A stretch of 60,383 nucleotides of DNA from NCBI RefSeq assembly GCF_000003605.2, contig NW_003128369.1, positions 366,703 through 427,085 of the forward strand, given 5' to 3'. A program made the position numbers and the translations under genes. Below are positions 1-12,482 of the stretch, piece by piece; positions within the stretch are counted from its first letter, which is position 1, and every line of letters starts with the position of its first letter. Origin of the DNA: Saccoglossus kowalevskii (Eukaryota; Hemichordata; Enteropneusta; Harrimaniidae). Under the pieces are notes generated by a model that was given only the letters and a program-made list of their open reading frames with translations, was not told the DNA's origin and made no database searches.

Positions 1-598
1 TGTATGTCCTCGGAAGTAGCTATATATATGTATTTTTGTCCTCGCAACATATAGCAATCCAAGTACACACATGCACACACATACACACTAACTGCAAAGA
101 CTCCCATTAGTCAAAAACAACAAAACATTTTGATATTTTATATATTTTTAGAAGCTCAACACAATTTTTCATCCGGCAAGTCTTTCTATAGTGGCATATT
201 GACATTATTATTCGTGAATATGGCACTTAAATTTGAAGGACTCCGTCAGGGATTGCAACTTTGAACACTTCTAACATTGACCGGTTGGCCCCTTCTATTC
301 GTCATGTGTTTTAGAAAGATCAATGTTTTTTCGTTTATTGGATAGCTTAAACCTAGTTGTAGTTGGTGGATCGGTTCATTGTGCTTGTTGTATTATATTT
401 AATATATACAGTATACGTATCATAATTAGGCATCACTTTTCCGTTCAAAATAAAGAAGGCCTCTCGCTGATTCACTGCCATTCGAATTTTCGTGTCATTA
501 TTTTTGGTTCCAAGCGTATATTTGGGATGTAGTTTACAATGCTGGTGACATAATGTCTCTAAGAATAACATCATGCAGTACCCAAATAACACATAAAT
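1..598. other. No supported gene
   Basis: AT-rich sequence with short open frames on both strands and no recognisable protein similarity, splice pattern or repeat structure. It may contain the 5' part of the pseudogene that starts just downstream, but I cannot show this. Confidence 0.4.
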
Positions 599-2646
599 AT
601 GAAGGACAAGAAAAAGTCTCGTACAGCAAAGTTATGGGTTATGTTCATGAATATTGTATCAGTTGTTAGAATGTTCATAAGGGCTGTAAGGACTGGAAAT
701 TGGAAGCTTCACCTTAAATCTACACATGATATTCTTCCTTATTTTGCTACAGCAGGACACAATAACTACACAAAGAGTTCTCGTTTATATTACGATTGTC
801 AAGAACTGTGTCCTTGCCTGTTGAAGCCAATGGAAGATGGCCTATTTATTGTGCGCAGAAATAAGAAGCTTTTCTGGAGTGGCACATGGTCAGACATTAC
901 TATAGAACAAAGCCTAATGAGGTCTGGGAAGACACAAGGAGAACTCATAAACATTACGCACCAAGAATCAGCCAGAACAAAATGGCTTCTTTCTGCACAT
1001 ATAATGGCACAGTACAATGAAGCACTTCAATCACTGACTGGTACTTTTACTGGAACTTGGTCGGAGCAGCATCGTGAAGTTCATCCAGGAAACATCCAAC
1101 GTGATGCTCTAGATCTCGCAAAATTCAAGGTATTCCTTCTTGAGCACAATCCATTTACTGTTGAAAATGATGATGAGCTAAGGAATGTTGCAACAGGCTT
1201 GATTGGCATCAACATTCACTCGGTAATCAGCAAACTAACAGGCAAAACAGTTGCAGAAGTTACCATGAAGAAGGTTGACCAGGCTAAAACTTTTGCGGTA
1301 ATGAGAAAGCTGATTAAGGTTGAAAATGAAGATATTGCCATGTCATCAGTAGAACTCTACCAACGTCTGTTGTCAATTGCATATCTGAATGGACTTCTAC
1401 AGCCAAGTGTATTTACACATGAGTTTGCCACTGTTTCTCCAGCTTTTTTCCAAGATGATGGTAGTATGAGGAAGTCACAGAAGTCACAACTGGCTAATTA
1501 TCTACCCTGGATGGATGATGATATCTTTGTTCAAAGAAATGATGAACCTACTGTGAAGGTGTTTGATGGATGTGCTCTTCTACACTGTATACCCTGGCCA
1601 AAGGTTGGTGCACTGGATTCAGTATGTGAATCTTTTGTTACTGCAGCAACTCACAGACGATCCTGAGCAGAAGCGCCGTCGTCTACAGCACATATCATAT
1701 CCAGATGTTGCAGTCAATGTTAAGACACCTGTTCCACGGAATAAGATAATAATTCTCTCTAATAAATCCAAAGCAAAAGCTTATGAAGCTACTTTCTTTA
1801 TATCCGACAGATGCTGAAGTTGTTGTAAAGCATGCAGGTGATGAAGGGGATGATGATGTTGTTATTGTTCGCAATGCTGTTGAACTTGCAAGAACAAACA
1901 ATCACGTTGTTGTGATTACTGATGACACAGATGTGTTGATCCTGCTGCTTTATCATTCAAGTATGTCTGCTGACATCTTCATGCAGACGAAACAACATAC
2001 CATATCTATCAAGATTGCAAAAGAAGTTATAGGACTGGAACTTTGTATGTGTCTTTTGTTTGCTTTTGTTTGTGACACAACATCATCTATCTATGGTCAT
2101 GGCAAGGTAAAAATAATAAAACTCCTCCAGTCATCACAACAACTACGATCTGATGTACTGGTATTTGGGGATACATCAACACCAATCTAAGAGCTGTGTA
2201 ATGTTGGAGAGACAATTGTCAAAATGTTATACAGTGGAAATATGAAAGCAATAAATGGTATAGCTCTGATATCTTCATGTTATATCTTCAAAGTATACTC
2301 CTGTTGATAGTATGCCTCCTACAAGCAGAGCCTGCTACTTTAACAGCCTACATGTGCACCACCAGGTTACTACATGGAAGCATCTTGAAACTGTGTTAAA
2401 TAAAGAAGATTATGGCTCCGTTTCACCTTATTATTACAGATATTGCAGCTGCACCACCAGAACTTCTTTCAACCATTAGATGTTCATGCAAGACTAGTGT
2501 GCACTTATGTTCATCATGTGGATGTTCAAAAAAGGGTTTCCTGCAGGTGTCAAGCACAATGCGAGAATAGCCCACCAACAAGCTATTTGACAGGCGATGA
2601 TGATGATGATGATGATGACATTGAGAACATTGAAGATCCAGCGTAA
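599..2646 (+). pseudogene. Decayed multicopy PIN/FEN1-like nuclease-family gene
   Basis: A first long frame (599-1666, 355 codons) resembles the N-terminal region of a multicopy invertebrate protein family; it ends in the family-like stretch VFDGCALLHCIPWP. The reading then shifts to 1665-1780 (PEQKRRRL...), then to 1783-2190, which holds acidic motifs typical of a FEN1/XPG-type PIN nuclease fold: HAGDEGDDD, ITDDTDVLILLLYH and CDTTSSIYGHGK. After a stop, another frame at 2310-2580 gives MPPTSRACYFNSL and a Cys-rich tail (RCSCKTS, CSSCGCSKKGF). A last shift gives CENSPP and an aspartate run ending at 2646. Seen: the motifs and at least four frame changes. Known from memory: this domain order occurs in many-copy genes of marine invertebrates, function not established. 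Inferred: a dead copy, probably spread by transposition. Introns could explain some shifts, but the internal stop at 2188-2190 argues against a working gene. Confidence 0.7.
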
Positions 2647-4240
2647 GAAGATTCTCTGGCAATCAGTAACAGGAACAGATCATCATCAAACTCGTATTTA
2701 TGAGTAATACATTTCTATTCTGAGTGCATGTATTATTTGAACGGGGACATACCAGACCGGATTTCTGGAATGTAGCACAGCCTTTATCACGTTTGTATTT
2801 TTCCATTGTTTTGCAGTACAAAAAATGTTCGGAATTGTGTAGTCATTGAATTAGGTTATTTAGTTTTACAAAATGTGTGACTAAAGTACTCAAGTGAACA
2901 CATATGTTGTTCAGTTCATTAGCTTTCGATTGACATGTCACATGCACATTTTTAGATGAATAAAGACCTAAACGTGCACTATATATACTACATTTTGTTA
3001 ACCAAAATAGCATTGTTTATACACGAGATAACATCAGTTTCCCAGGGTTATCTTGATTGATTGTTGTGTACATTTCTTTGACACCAATATATATATACCA
3101 AACTAACTATTGTTACTCTTTAGATTATCAATAATAAACAAAACAAATGTTGTCGTGCTTGAAACAATGTGAAAATTGTGTTTTTTTAATAAATATATAA
3201 ATAATAAGTAAAATCACTATATGTTTCTATGGTAACAGTGTGATGACATTTAGTATGTATGTAACTATGTTCATGAGTTCATTACCTTTAATTTGATATA
3301 TCACAATAACGGATACCAATGAGATTTGTAGTTTTGAGACTCAAAATTGCGTTTTTTACACCTTTGACCAAAAATTGGATTTTTACGTGCTTAAAAACAA
3401 CTTTGCCGAAGGTTGATTCAGGTTGAATTTTTTTATGGTTATAGAGCATCAACATATAGAGAATAAACAACAAATATGTTTGTTATACAAAATGTATGGG
3501 TTCTCGTCAATTTCTACTGGACTATGTGCCATTTCTTGTTAGTGCAACCCATGGGTGGTGGGTATCATCTGTCACACGATACGAGGGTCTTACATCAGCC
3601 TTGAATACTATATTATTGCTACATTACTGCTAAGATGAAATACTGTCTGCACCCAATAGACACAAAAAGCTGCTTTAGTGCTAAAACAACGACATAAAGT
3701 TGGTCCCAGTGTTCACGCCTTTGCCATGCAAATATTTTTTTCTTTAAATTCTCGTATATAGTGCTACTTTCCAAATACTCGAATTTCAGTGTTTTTTTCG
3801 TTCAATAACATAAAAAAGAACCTTCTTTCGTGAAAATGTTATTAAATAATGATACACATCGAGGTACTGTATTTTCGGCCATGATTTTTGGCTATTCTCC
3901 CATTAGATAGCTGCAGCTTGAATGGACATTTTTCTAAACCTGCGATCTACAATTTCGATCGGTACCATAATTTTGCAGTCTCTGACAACCCTTCTTCATA
4001 ATCAAAGCTCATTATGTCCGACGAAACACGCTAAATATCAAATTTGCGGACACGTTGTCTATAGTCGTCCAAGTGTTTCAAAAAATGGGGCACCTTTACC
4101 GGGGCGCTGAACCTCTACTGCGGGCGATACAATCACTACCGGGCACGATAAAACCACTACCGGGGTTTGAAAACAAATACATATTTTCAGAACATGAACA
4201 AGTTTTTATCATTTGATCAGTCTGGCTATCCGGACATGGT
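2647..4240. other. Non-coding, AT-rich
   Basis: No gene supported. Short open frames (for example 3288-3473 minus, 3922-4110 plus) show no family signal. Around 4085-4165 there is a short GC-richer patch with CTACCGGG repeated at irregular spacing. Confidence 0.4.
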
Positions 4241-4242
4241 TC

Positions 4243-4413
4243 TGCAGCTTGTAAGATCATCAATCATAAGGTTCAATAGATGTGCTTTCTGATTCGCCGA
4301 TAACTGCTCGTAAAAACAGTTTTTAATTGTTGAACACAAAAGCAGAAAAGTTATCAGCGAATCAGAAAGCGCGCCCATGAAACTCACACTATAGATGACC
4401 TTAGAGCTGCAGT
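4243..4413. repeat. Imperfect palindrome, MITE-like
   Basis: A 22-nt arm at 4284-4305 (starts GCTTTCTGATTCG) is matched in inverted orientation at 4349-4370 with one mismatch. The outer arms also pair imperfectly: CTGCAGCTTGTAAGATCATC at 4243-4262 with GATGACCTTAGAGCTGCAG at 4394-4413. Total length about 170 bp and no ORF. This fits a foldback or MITE-type non-autonomous element; no target duplication was identified. Confidence 0.55.
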
Positions 4414-4819
4414 TATCATGTCTGTATTGTATTGGTTTCATTATGTGCTTCACTTTGTATAATTTATATATATATATATATACACACATATTGCTGTGCG
4501 TGTGGTGTAGTTATTATAGGGAAGTTCTGCATTCAGTGTGGCAGAATATATTTGAGGACAGTACATAGGTGCATGCTAAGTTTTGTTTTGAATTACCCTT
4601 TTGATTTAGCCAGGTCTTGAATATAACAATCTTGAAACTCCAGTGGGAACTTCAAGTAGTCAACATTTACTGTTGGTTGATGTCGTTGAAAAAAGAGAAT
4701 GCAAGTGACAATTATTTGCTCATTTTGTTGATTTATAGTGTGTTTTTGTTATATCAATGTAGGAAACAAAACTGATTTTTATTAACAGTGTTCACCACAG
4801 TGTAGTTTGTTCAGTTCTT

Positions 4820-5215
4820 GTTCATTCTGACATTATCAACCCTTGATCACTTTGACACCTGTACCCTGATATTAACACTTGCTCATTTTTACAGAAATAA
4901 TCGCCCTGACTTCAACACTGGCTCACTCGGACATCAACACTTGTTCCCTTTGTGCACTAGACATTTTACTGTTTTTGAATTTCTATTTAGAACAGTGTCT
5001 CATGTCTCGGTGTGTATTGTAACTCATGTATATAGAATAAATGGAAATCACGTGTCACTTGATGGTGTTATTATACTCGTAAATCTCCGTAGGGTTTTGA
5101 ATCCTACACTCTGACTTCCCCACTGGCTCACTCGGACATCAACACTTGCTTACTTTGATATAACAACTCGCTCTGACTTCAACACTAGCTCACTTTGACA
5201 TAACACTCTTTGGAT
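4820..5215. repeat. Degenerate short-period repeat with a 24-nt exact duplicate
   Basis: Variants of the phrase CTCACTTTGACATCAACACTTG recur at 4820-4950 and again at 5105-5210. The block CTGGCTCACTCGGACATCAA plus six more bases is identical at about 4918-4943 and 5123-5148. The region between the two clusters lacks the repeat, so a minisatellite may have been split by an insertion. Non-coding. Confidence 0.5.
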
Positions 5216-6680
5216 AATAAATAACATTAACTGCCTGTATTTTCCAATCTAGTCTGCATTTATTGAGTAAACATTTTGTTGACTGTAAATCAATGTTCCA
5301 TCCATACCACCAGTATTTACACAATTGCTATAGTGCATTCTGCTATGTATAATAAAATGTGGTACAAATTACACAAGACATGAGTACCAAGTAAGTTGTT
5401 ACTGCTAAAACCACTAAAACGTGAATGGCATCAAAAAAAAGATCTTTCCAATCACCAATCAGGAGACAGGAATGCAGTAGAAAAAGTTGACGTGTAAAAC
5501 TGCAAAAGTCGACGCGACCCGCTAACATATTTTTGCTGAACACCCCCCCCCCCTCAGAAGTTAACACGCCAAACTAAAAAAACTGCAGAGATTCGCTTTG
5601 TGTTTGTTATTATGAGATTGCTTGAATTCTACTGTGTGCTGAGACACTTCCGTACTTCTGGAAATTGATACAAAGAAGAAAAGAATGAAAAAAGTGAAGT
5701 TCAACACTTTTCTAAAAAGCAATATATCAGCATCAACACTTGTGTTTCCAAGCATTGCATCTAAAGTTGCTGACAGTCTTATCAAGCTGATAAACACAGT
5801 GATGACCTGACAGAACAAGCTCTTGTAACAAATACATTTTGAAAGACTCTTGCAAGGTTAGTTTATTAGAAGGGGATGACAACTAGATAAGATTTAAATT
5901 GTTATTATTAGTCCCTGTTCGAATGAAGTTCGAAAACGGAGACTTGTAATTCAGTCTCTGTCCGTCCAGTCATATTTCATAACAATTTGGATTCGTTTAG
6001 TCTTTGCATTTGCCTAGTACTTTATGTGGGACATATGCACTTGCAGTGGTTTAGCGATTTGTGAAAATGTGGTATCTTGGTCATGCTCAGTTCTCATTCA
6101 AATTTGGTACATACATTAAAGGATACATGTCCATGACATTTAGATTGTTGTACTTTTAGACTTGTTTCATTTTTCGAACTATTGATTGATCGCATTTACA
6201 TTAGGCATGTTGATTGGACATGTTTGTTTACTGATGTTTTGATTCAAAATGGAAGTACAGTTACTTGTCACATTTTACTTGATTGATTTGGTTCAGTGTT
6301 AGTAAAAAGGCTATTAAAGCTTAATGCAATACATTATGTATGTCATGACTATTGATATAATGACAAAAACAAATCAAAAATCACAACAGTTCTTCATCAT
6401 TTTCTCCAACATACTTCATCTTTTGAACATTTATACCAAGTGCAATGACAAAGACATGCACCTCAAGTTGTTTTAACTTGTGATCTATGTTTTTTGGCCA
6501 TGTCTTATGCCGAGCCCCAAAAGAACTAACAGGGACATTTTTCAATGAATTGAGTTGTCTTTGTTTCTCAGGCATGCAGTAACTGATTGGGTTTACTTTG
6601 TAGAAACAAATAATTATGAGTTACACATTCACAAGTGGTATTTTAATTAATTTTCAGTTAAAAATGTGATTGAAAAATGA
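5216..6680. other. Non-coding; contains a dispersed-repeat-like segment
   Basis: No gene supported. At about 5915-6130 the text (TCCCTGTTCGAATGAAGTTC, then TCCGTCCAG, then AAATTTGGTACATAC) resembles in style the sequence flanking the P-like transposon at 20.05-20.13 and 29.03-29.11 kb (opening gACGGGGAC or similar, a tCCxTCCG phrase, then an AACTTGG-type phrase). I read it as a member of a dispersed repeat family. Confidence 0.35.
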
Positions 6681-6682
6681 CT

Positions 6683-8010
6683 GAAGAAAAGCTGATGTAA
6701 TACCATTATACAAAAAAAGGTGCAAGAGACTTTGCCTGAAATTACAGACCAATTAGTTTAACGTCAGTTGTATGTAAAGTCCCGGAGTCTTCGATACAAG
6801 CAGCCATTCTAAAACATCTTGAACAAGAGAGGTTATAGCACTGCTTGACATACATGGCTTCAGGCTGGGCAAATCATGTCCGACAAATCTTTTATGCTTT
6901 CTTGAAGAAGTGAGTAAGTCTGTGGACTGTGGTTCAGCTGTTGATGTTATTTACCTAGACTTCCAAAAGGCATTCGATAAGGTACTTCACAAAAGATTAC
7001 AGTTAAAACTTAAATGTCACGGTGTAAATGTTTTATTGCAATGAATTATATCTTGGTTAACGGACAGAATGCAACGTGTTGTGTTAAATGGTAAATCAAC
7101 AGAGTATAGAGGAGTTCCGCAAGGGTCCGTACTTGGGCCATTGCTTTTCCTTATTTACATTAATAATATTGACTACAACATTGTATCTACCTTGTCAAAA
7201 TTGGCAGATGACACTAACATTTTTAATCAAATAAATAATGAACAAGATGCTGCAATTATTACACGATATTACAAGATTTAGATAGATTATACAAATGGTC
7301 AGAGGAATGGCAGATGCTATTAAACTCTGATGAGTGCAAAATAATTAATTCTGGCCAAAACAACCAAAATGTTCAGTATCACCTAGGCAGTGTTACACTT
7401 GGCTGTGTTTCTGGTAGTGATTGTTTCAAAGTATATTAAAGTGTCTACAAGTTGCTGCAAGTGTCAAGCAGGCAAACTGTGTCCTGGGAGCCATTAAACG
7501 GACCATCACCAGCCGTAATGCTAAAGTTATGTTACCACTATATACATCATTAGTACGTCCATATTTCGAATACTGCATTCAAGCATGATCTCCATACTTG
7601 CGGAAAGAAATTGTGATTTATGGAAAAAGTACAAAGACGTGCAACAAAATCAATTTATGACCTGCGGAACTGTAGTTATGAACAAAGATTACGTGCGTTA
7701 AAACTGACAACTTTAGAAGGACGTCGTTCTCGTGGGGATTTAATTGAAACATTCAAAATATTGAACAGTTTCGAAAAAAATAGATTGCAGAGCTTTCTTT
7801 ACCCATCAGACAGTTCCATATAAGTTGCGTGGTAATTCATTCTGTCTTAGTAAGGGACACACTAGTTTGGAATTAAGAAGGAACTTTTTGATCAAAGAGT
7901 GATATCCGCATGCAATGAATTACCAGAGGCTGTTACTGCAAAAACTGTAAATGAATGGAACGGAAGATAGCCGTCCAGGGATCATCATAGGTCATTGCCG
8001 CCTGATCCTA
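6683..8010 (+). mobile_element. CR1/Jockey-like LINE, reverse-transcriptase relic
   Basis: Conceptual translation gives the usual order of a non-LTR reverse transcriptase, in several frames: NYRPISLTS (about 6740), YLDFQKAFDKVLHKRL (about 6950), [19 protein letters not shown] (7105-7160), LADDTN (the catalytic box, normally F/Y-ADD, about 7200), then the C-terminal segment VQRRATKSIYDLRN and LTTLEGRRSRGDLIETFKIL (7620-7770). Stops and frame changes are frequent and the endonuclease region is absent, so this is a 5'-truncated, inactive copy. The tail near 7925 matches the usual WNxLP-type ending of CR1/Jockey-like elements. Confidence 0.85.
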
Positions 8011-10606
8011 CAGCTGCAGATTACCATGCTATTAAATCTGCAGCCATCCAGTATAATCCAGTAAAAAAATGTACTCCAGTGTGCAATTATGTTCAATATT
8101 CTTGCACAGACAATGACTCGTATGGGTCGTAAATGCTCAACACATTATTTGTATATCAACTTATATTATAGGTTGTGTCATTTACTTGATGACATTTTTC
8201 GTACCAATTGTTTGTGAAGAAATTCTTTGATTTTGATTTTGTTCCGAAGAATGTCATCGAATATATATGAACGTACTTAATATACAAGATTGTTGATTTA
8301 TTTTTCAAATAATGACTGTAGATTAACTCACCTTGTGAGGGTTTGAACAGGATGGTCCACCTTGGTGTTTGAAAAGAAATTACATGTGATGTTTCATGAT
8401 GGATGCTTACCCAACGCTGCAACATATATAAGCTGACACTGCCCATCATTAATCAGAATTATGCAACTTTCAAAACCAAAATGTTGATGGCTATAAATGA
8501 AAAACTTTTTAACTCCATGTAGCATTGAATTCTTTAACAGTGTAGTTTTACCATTAACAGCAAAACATTAACATTATTTCAAAGTTTATTTCTACTTAGT
8601 ATAAACAGTCTGTTAAAATGCATACTGTTAGACAATCATGTACCAGCACCAAGTTGGCAGCCATACTGTCTTTTAACTGTCTATTGAGCTTAATGAATAT
8701 ATGCTTACGGAGCAAGGTAAATTTCATAAACCAATTAGTGTATCTAGGACAACATTCATATCAAAATTACGTAATATAATTTTGGTCATCTTTCAGCATG
8801 TGGCCATCTTGGATTATTGTGAATTCTGATTATGAAAAGTCTTTACTAATTTACCCCAAGATCACTTTGTACCATCTCAACAGTGTGCATTTCACACACT
8901 GTATAAAATGAATTCAAACATGTTAGATTTATCTGAATTTGTTTGGTAGATATTAGACCAATAAAGCACTTTTCAATCTCCAAAATAACATAGATTGTTA
9001 ATTATTTTTTGGCTGCCATTGTTGAATTGTGTGTTTGTTTTAGAACTATTCAATGTGGAATTGTGTTGTGTTGCATCTTCAGGATGCCTGAAAACATGTT
9101 GAAATGGATCAGTTGCCCAACTTAAATTTACTTCAAATCAAAAATGGTTAGATATGAGGGCTTTATAAGTATTTGATTATATTTATGTGTTGTCAGAAGT
9201 TTATTACTTGTATCACCTGACCCCCAGTTAATTATGATTGTATTTTTGACGTTCTATTTTGGTTCAATAAAACATAGTTAAATCATTATGGCATTTCCCT
9301 TGTTTTGACGCTTGCATGTGAAAAAAGTGTTCGGATGGCAGGTACAGTTCGTATTGCAATGAATGGATTTGTTTAGCTCCTGTGTCCAAAGCATACGTTT
9401 GCAGATATCTTACAATTACTTGTGCCAATGTGCACAAATATGCAACATAATCACTTGAAGAGCTACAAGAAATTTGATACAATTTACTGTTTGTTAATTA
9501 AAGGGTCATTGGTTGTCTTTATCCATATTCATTACTATCCAAAATTCGCCCTACTCTCATTTTTATGAAGAAACAAAACTAAAAATGTATCTGAAAATCA
9601 GTGCACTAAGCTAGTTGACTGCAAATGTACGATATCAATGTCAGAGTAAGCGTGAGCGTTTGGATACATTAGCTACAATTACTACACAATAACGGTTAAC
9701 CATTCATTTTCACCATGCAAAATTGTACCACAATGATAGTACTTTTTATTGAGTTAGTCCGAGTAAGAAGCATGTTGCTGAATACATGGTAAAGGCTGAT
9801 TTAGGCAAGACTGCATCCAAGATGTGTGTTGGCACCGTTTCATTAAAACAGTCTTTCTGAATTTTGGGTCCGTCTCCTAAATTATTTGACAGTGCAATAC
9901 ATGTTACAATATATGTACAAGGATCATACACATGATAATTGTGTGTTCTTTACCAAAAAAGAGAATGTAGTCCATGTTCTACCCAAAACTAAATTTGTAT
10001 AAAGGATAGCGACTGTGACTCTTTAAAATAATGTTTTCGAGTGCAATTGTGGGTAAATTTTATGGCTACCCGGTACCTCTATAAAAATGAAATTCTGCAG
10101 TGTAGAAAACAAAACATGACAAATGGAATTGGGTAGATTAATGTTGCATTTTATGACTGGGCCCAATCTCTGCATAGATTTTGTATATCCCAGTATGTGT
10201 GGCTGCTACCAAAGATTGGTTCCCGCTATTCTATGTGCTAGGTGCACATAGAACAGCAAGGACCAAGATGGTGACAACAACACAGAAGTGTATGCTTTGA
10301 CGATGTGGCCAACAATTCTTAACAAGCCATGACACAGTCCCCGTAGGTTAACAATTCTTATTACCATTTGATTCGCTGATACCATGCAGTATTTACATAT
10401 ATGCACTTGTATTGAAGTGAATTGCTCCAAGATAAATATATATATATTTGTCAAAAACAAATCATGGACAATGAACGTGCTGTGCTGTGTATGGGTCGCT
10501 ATCCAAGTACATTCAGATTGGCAAATATCGAAAACTAAAAGTTCAATTTTAAGTAATTGGCATAGAATATTGAAGGAATTCAACTGCAGTGAGCAACAGA
10601 AACGTT
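8011..10606. other. Non-coding
   Basis: About 2.6 kb with only short frames and no domain I recognise. No strong repeats apparent by eye. Confidence 0.35.
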
Positions 10607-10722
10607 TCTGTAAAGATGAAAAGTATGTCAGCTTACCAGGTAGACTGTATATGTCTGTAAAGATGGTAAGTATGTTAGCTTACCAGGTAGACTATATGTC
10701 TGTAAAGATGGTAAGTATGTAT
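10607..10722. repeat. Tandem repeat, about 47-bp unit, 2.5 copies
   Basis: The phrase TCTGTAAAGATG followed by AAGTATGT, AGCTTACCAGGTAGACT recurs starting at 10607, 10654 and 10699 (spacings 47 and 45). Copies are nearly identical, so the duplication is recent. It lies inside a 170-codon open frame (10384-10896) that I do not regard as a gene. Confidence 0.8.
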
Positions 10723-11379
10723 TGTAAGTATTTTCAATTTTGTCATCTATGCATGTTCTTAATTATATCAATGTGGAAATACAGATATATCATTATACCG
10801 AAAGTGAATATGCAGATATGTTTAAAGTTGCAACTTCATTTTGCAAAGATTTCTAAACAATGGAATTTCAATGGAATCCCCAATAATCGAGTTTGACCGA
10901 TAGCTTGTGATGTTTGTTTACGACAAGTTAGGGAGTCCACAGCGGAAGCCATATAATAATAATATCAAAGAAAGCTTGGAAAGGGCTAAAAAAGAAAAGT
11001 TAAAAATGTATTGATCGTCAAGAAATATGATCCACAATCTTAATATGGCATGCAGATTACATCAATGTATATCCCTGTCAAACTTGGTCCAAATCCGCAG
11101 TTGTTCATTACATAATCCCAATTGAGTGGAAAAAAATAAATATGCAAATTACATCAATGTAAATTCCTAACAAATTTACTGTTCGTTTCTGAAGGATGAT
11201 TTTGTCAACATTGTTACTCATCATTTGATTAGTGCCCGTTTTTGTAGTGCATCCAAACGAGGAAATCTAAAATGCCAAAACAAAACCTTAAACAAACTTC
11301 CTTTGAATTGCTGATATTCACCAGACAAGTGCAATAACACCCATTACATGGAAATGTATATAAAAACTTGCCTTAAAAG
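10723..11379. other. Non-coding
   Basis: No gene, RNA or clear repeat seen. At about 11050-11170 the phrase ATGCAGATTACATCAATGTA / ATGCAAATTACATCAATGTA occurs twice, a weak local duplication. Confidence 0.35.
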
Positions 11380-11948
11380 ACGTGCTCCCTTCCAATCACA
11401 AATCTATTCCCTGTCTTCTATAATCCAGCGTAGGTAGATTCAATGCAGATAACCTTCCCTTATACGATAAATCACTCAACCCAGTTACAGAGAGTAAATC
11501 TTCTTTGGACATTTTCCAGTTATCTTATCTTGGTTGAGGCCTCACCAATGCCTTGTACAATTTAGTAAATGTCCAAATGCCCAAAGCAACGCTTGATAAG
11601 AACACACATTCTATTAGCACTATTCATTAATTTAGCAATATGTTTACTAAATTTAAGATTGTTCTGGAATACAATACCAAGATTCTTTTCTTCAGTACCA
11701 AGACTTTTTCTGCATTACCTTACATTTTTAACATGGAACTCTAATAACCATTTTCTTGACTACTCACAAAGACTGAAAATATCATTCTGAAGTTCTATTT
11801 GGTCTAGGTGACTAAAAATACACTTGTACAACTTCGTGTTATCCGCAATGAGTTTACACACTGAATTAACCAAATCTGGCAGATCATTAACAAAAAGTAC
11901 AACAAAGACTGGCCCCAGAACACTACCTTCAGGGGTTTCATTCAAAGC
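11380..11948 (-). mobile_element. LINE relic (Jockey/CR1-like), minus strand
   Basis: Read on the minus strand, 11945-11760 gives EGSVLGPVFVVLFVNDLPDL (the RT box around PxGSVLGP), KLIADNTKLY (decayed ADD box) and LCE. Further 3' of the element (11760-11400) follow WLLEFHVKN, LYKALVRPQ, LSYKGRLSALNLPTLDYRRQ. These match the C-terminal half of the same kind of reverse transcriptase as the element at 6.7-8.0 kb, but the sequence is a different lineage and lies in the opposite orientation. Several stops and frame changes; inactive. Confidence 0.85.
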
Positions 11949-12079
11949 CGGCAGACAGTATACCAGGAAAAGTAGTCATTTGAAAGAAACTCGAATAATC
12001 AACAAAAAAAGCTGACACGAATACATTTTATTTTTTCACTCCAAAAAAAATGTTTTTCTCACTAGAAATACACTAACTA

Positions 12080-12385
12080 AATTGCGTTTCAATCGGTAAC
12101 TTCACTTCCGTATTATCAGATCTTTGAGGTCATGAAAAAGGTCATATCGTATTGTCCAATCAATGGGAAGGATATAACGCGAACTCTGATTGGTTCGTTT
12201 CAAGCAATACATCTACCATGAGCTGCCATTGGCTAATTAATTAATTAGGCTTCAATAACGGCGTCACTGAGTTACGAGAAAGGCTTACCTTGCAGCGACT
12301 GACGGAATACGTTGCCACGCAACTGATATGATGTCGTGATGTACGCGTACATGTGACATGACTAAAGTCGATCACTACGTTAAAT
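12080..12385 (+). promoter_or_regulatory. Possible promoter region with CCAAT-type motifs
   Basis: This stretch is more CpG-rich than its surroundings and holds CCAAT-type boxes in both orientations (TCCAATCAAT about 12157, CTGATTGG about 12186, ATTGGCTAA about 12227). It lies directly upstream of a candidate first exon at 12386-12482. Inference only; no TATA box or start site is assigned. Confidence 0.3.
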
Positions 12386-12482
12386 TTGACGTCACAGCTA
12401 AGTGTAGGTCGTCCCGCGAAATGGAAAGTAGCAACCTTATTTCATTTTGGCATCACCAAAAAGGCACCAAAGATCATTGACG
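12386..12482 (+). CDS. Candidate first coding exon of the hAT/ZNF862-like gene
   Basis: ATG at 12386 opens 32 codons that include KVATLFHFGITKK and end at a good donor (ACG|GTAGGT). Proteins of the ZNF862/hAT-like family commonly start with a short TLFxFG-type segment, and the hAT body lies 1 kb downstream on the same strand. The link between this exon and 13471 is inferred; I did not identify the intervening acceptor with certainty. Confidence 0.4.

Noticed and set aside
10384-10896. 170-codon open frame
   Set aside because: Low-complexity, built partly on a 47-bp tandem repeat, no splice context or family similarity.
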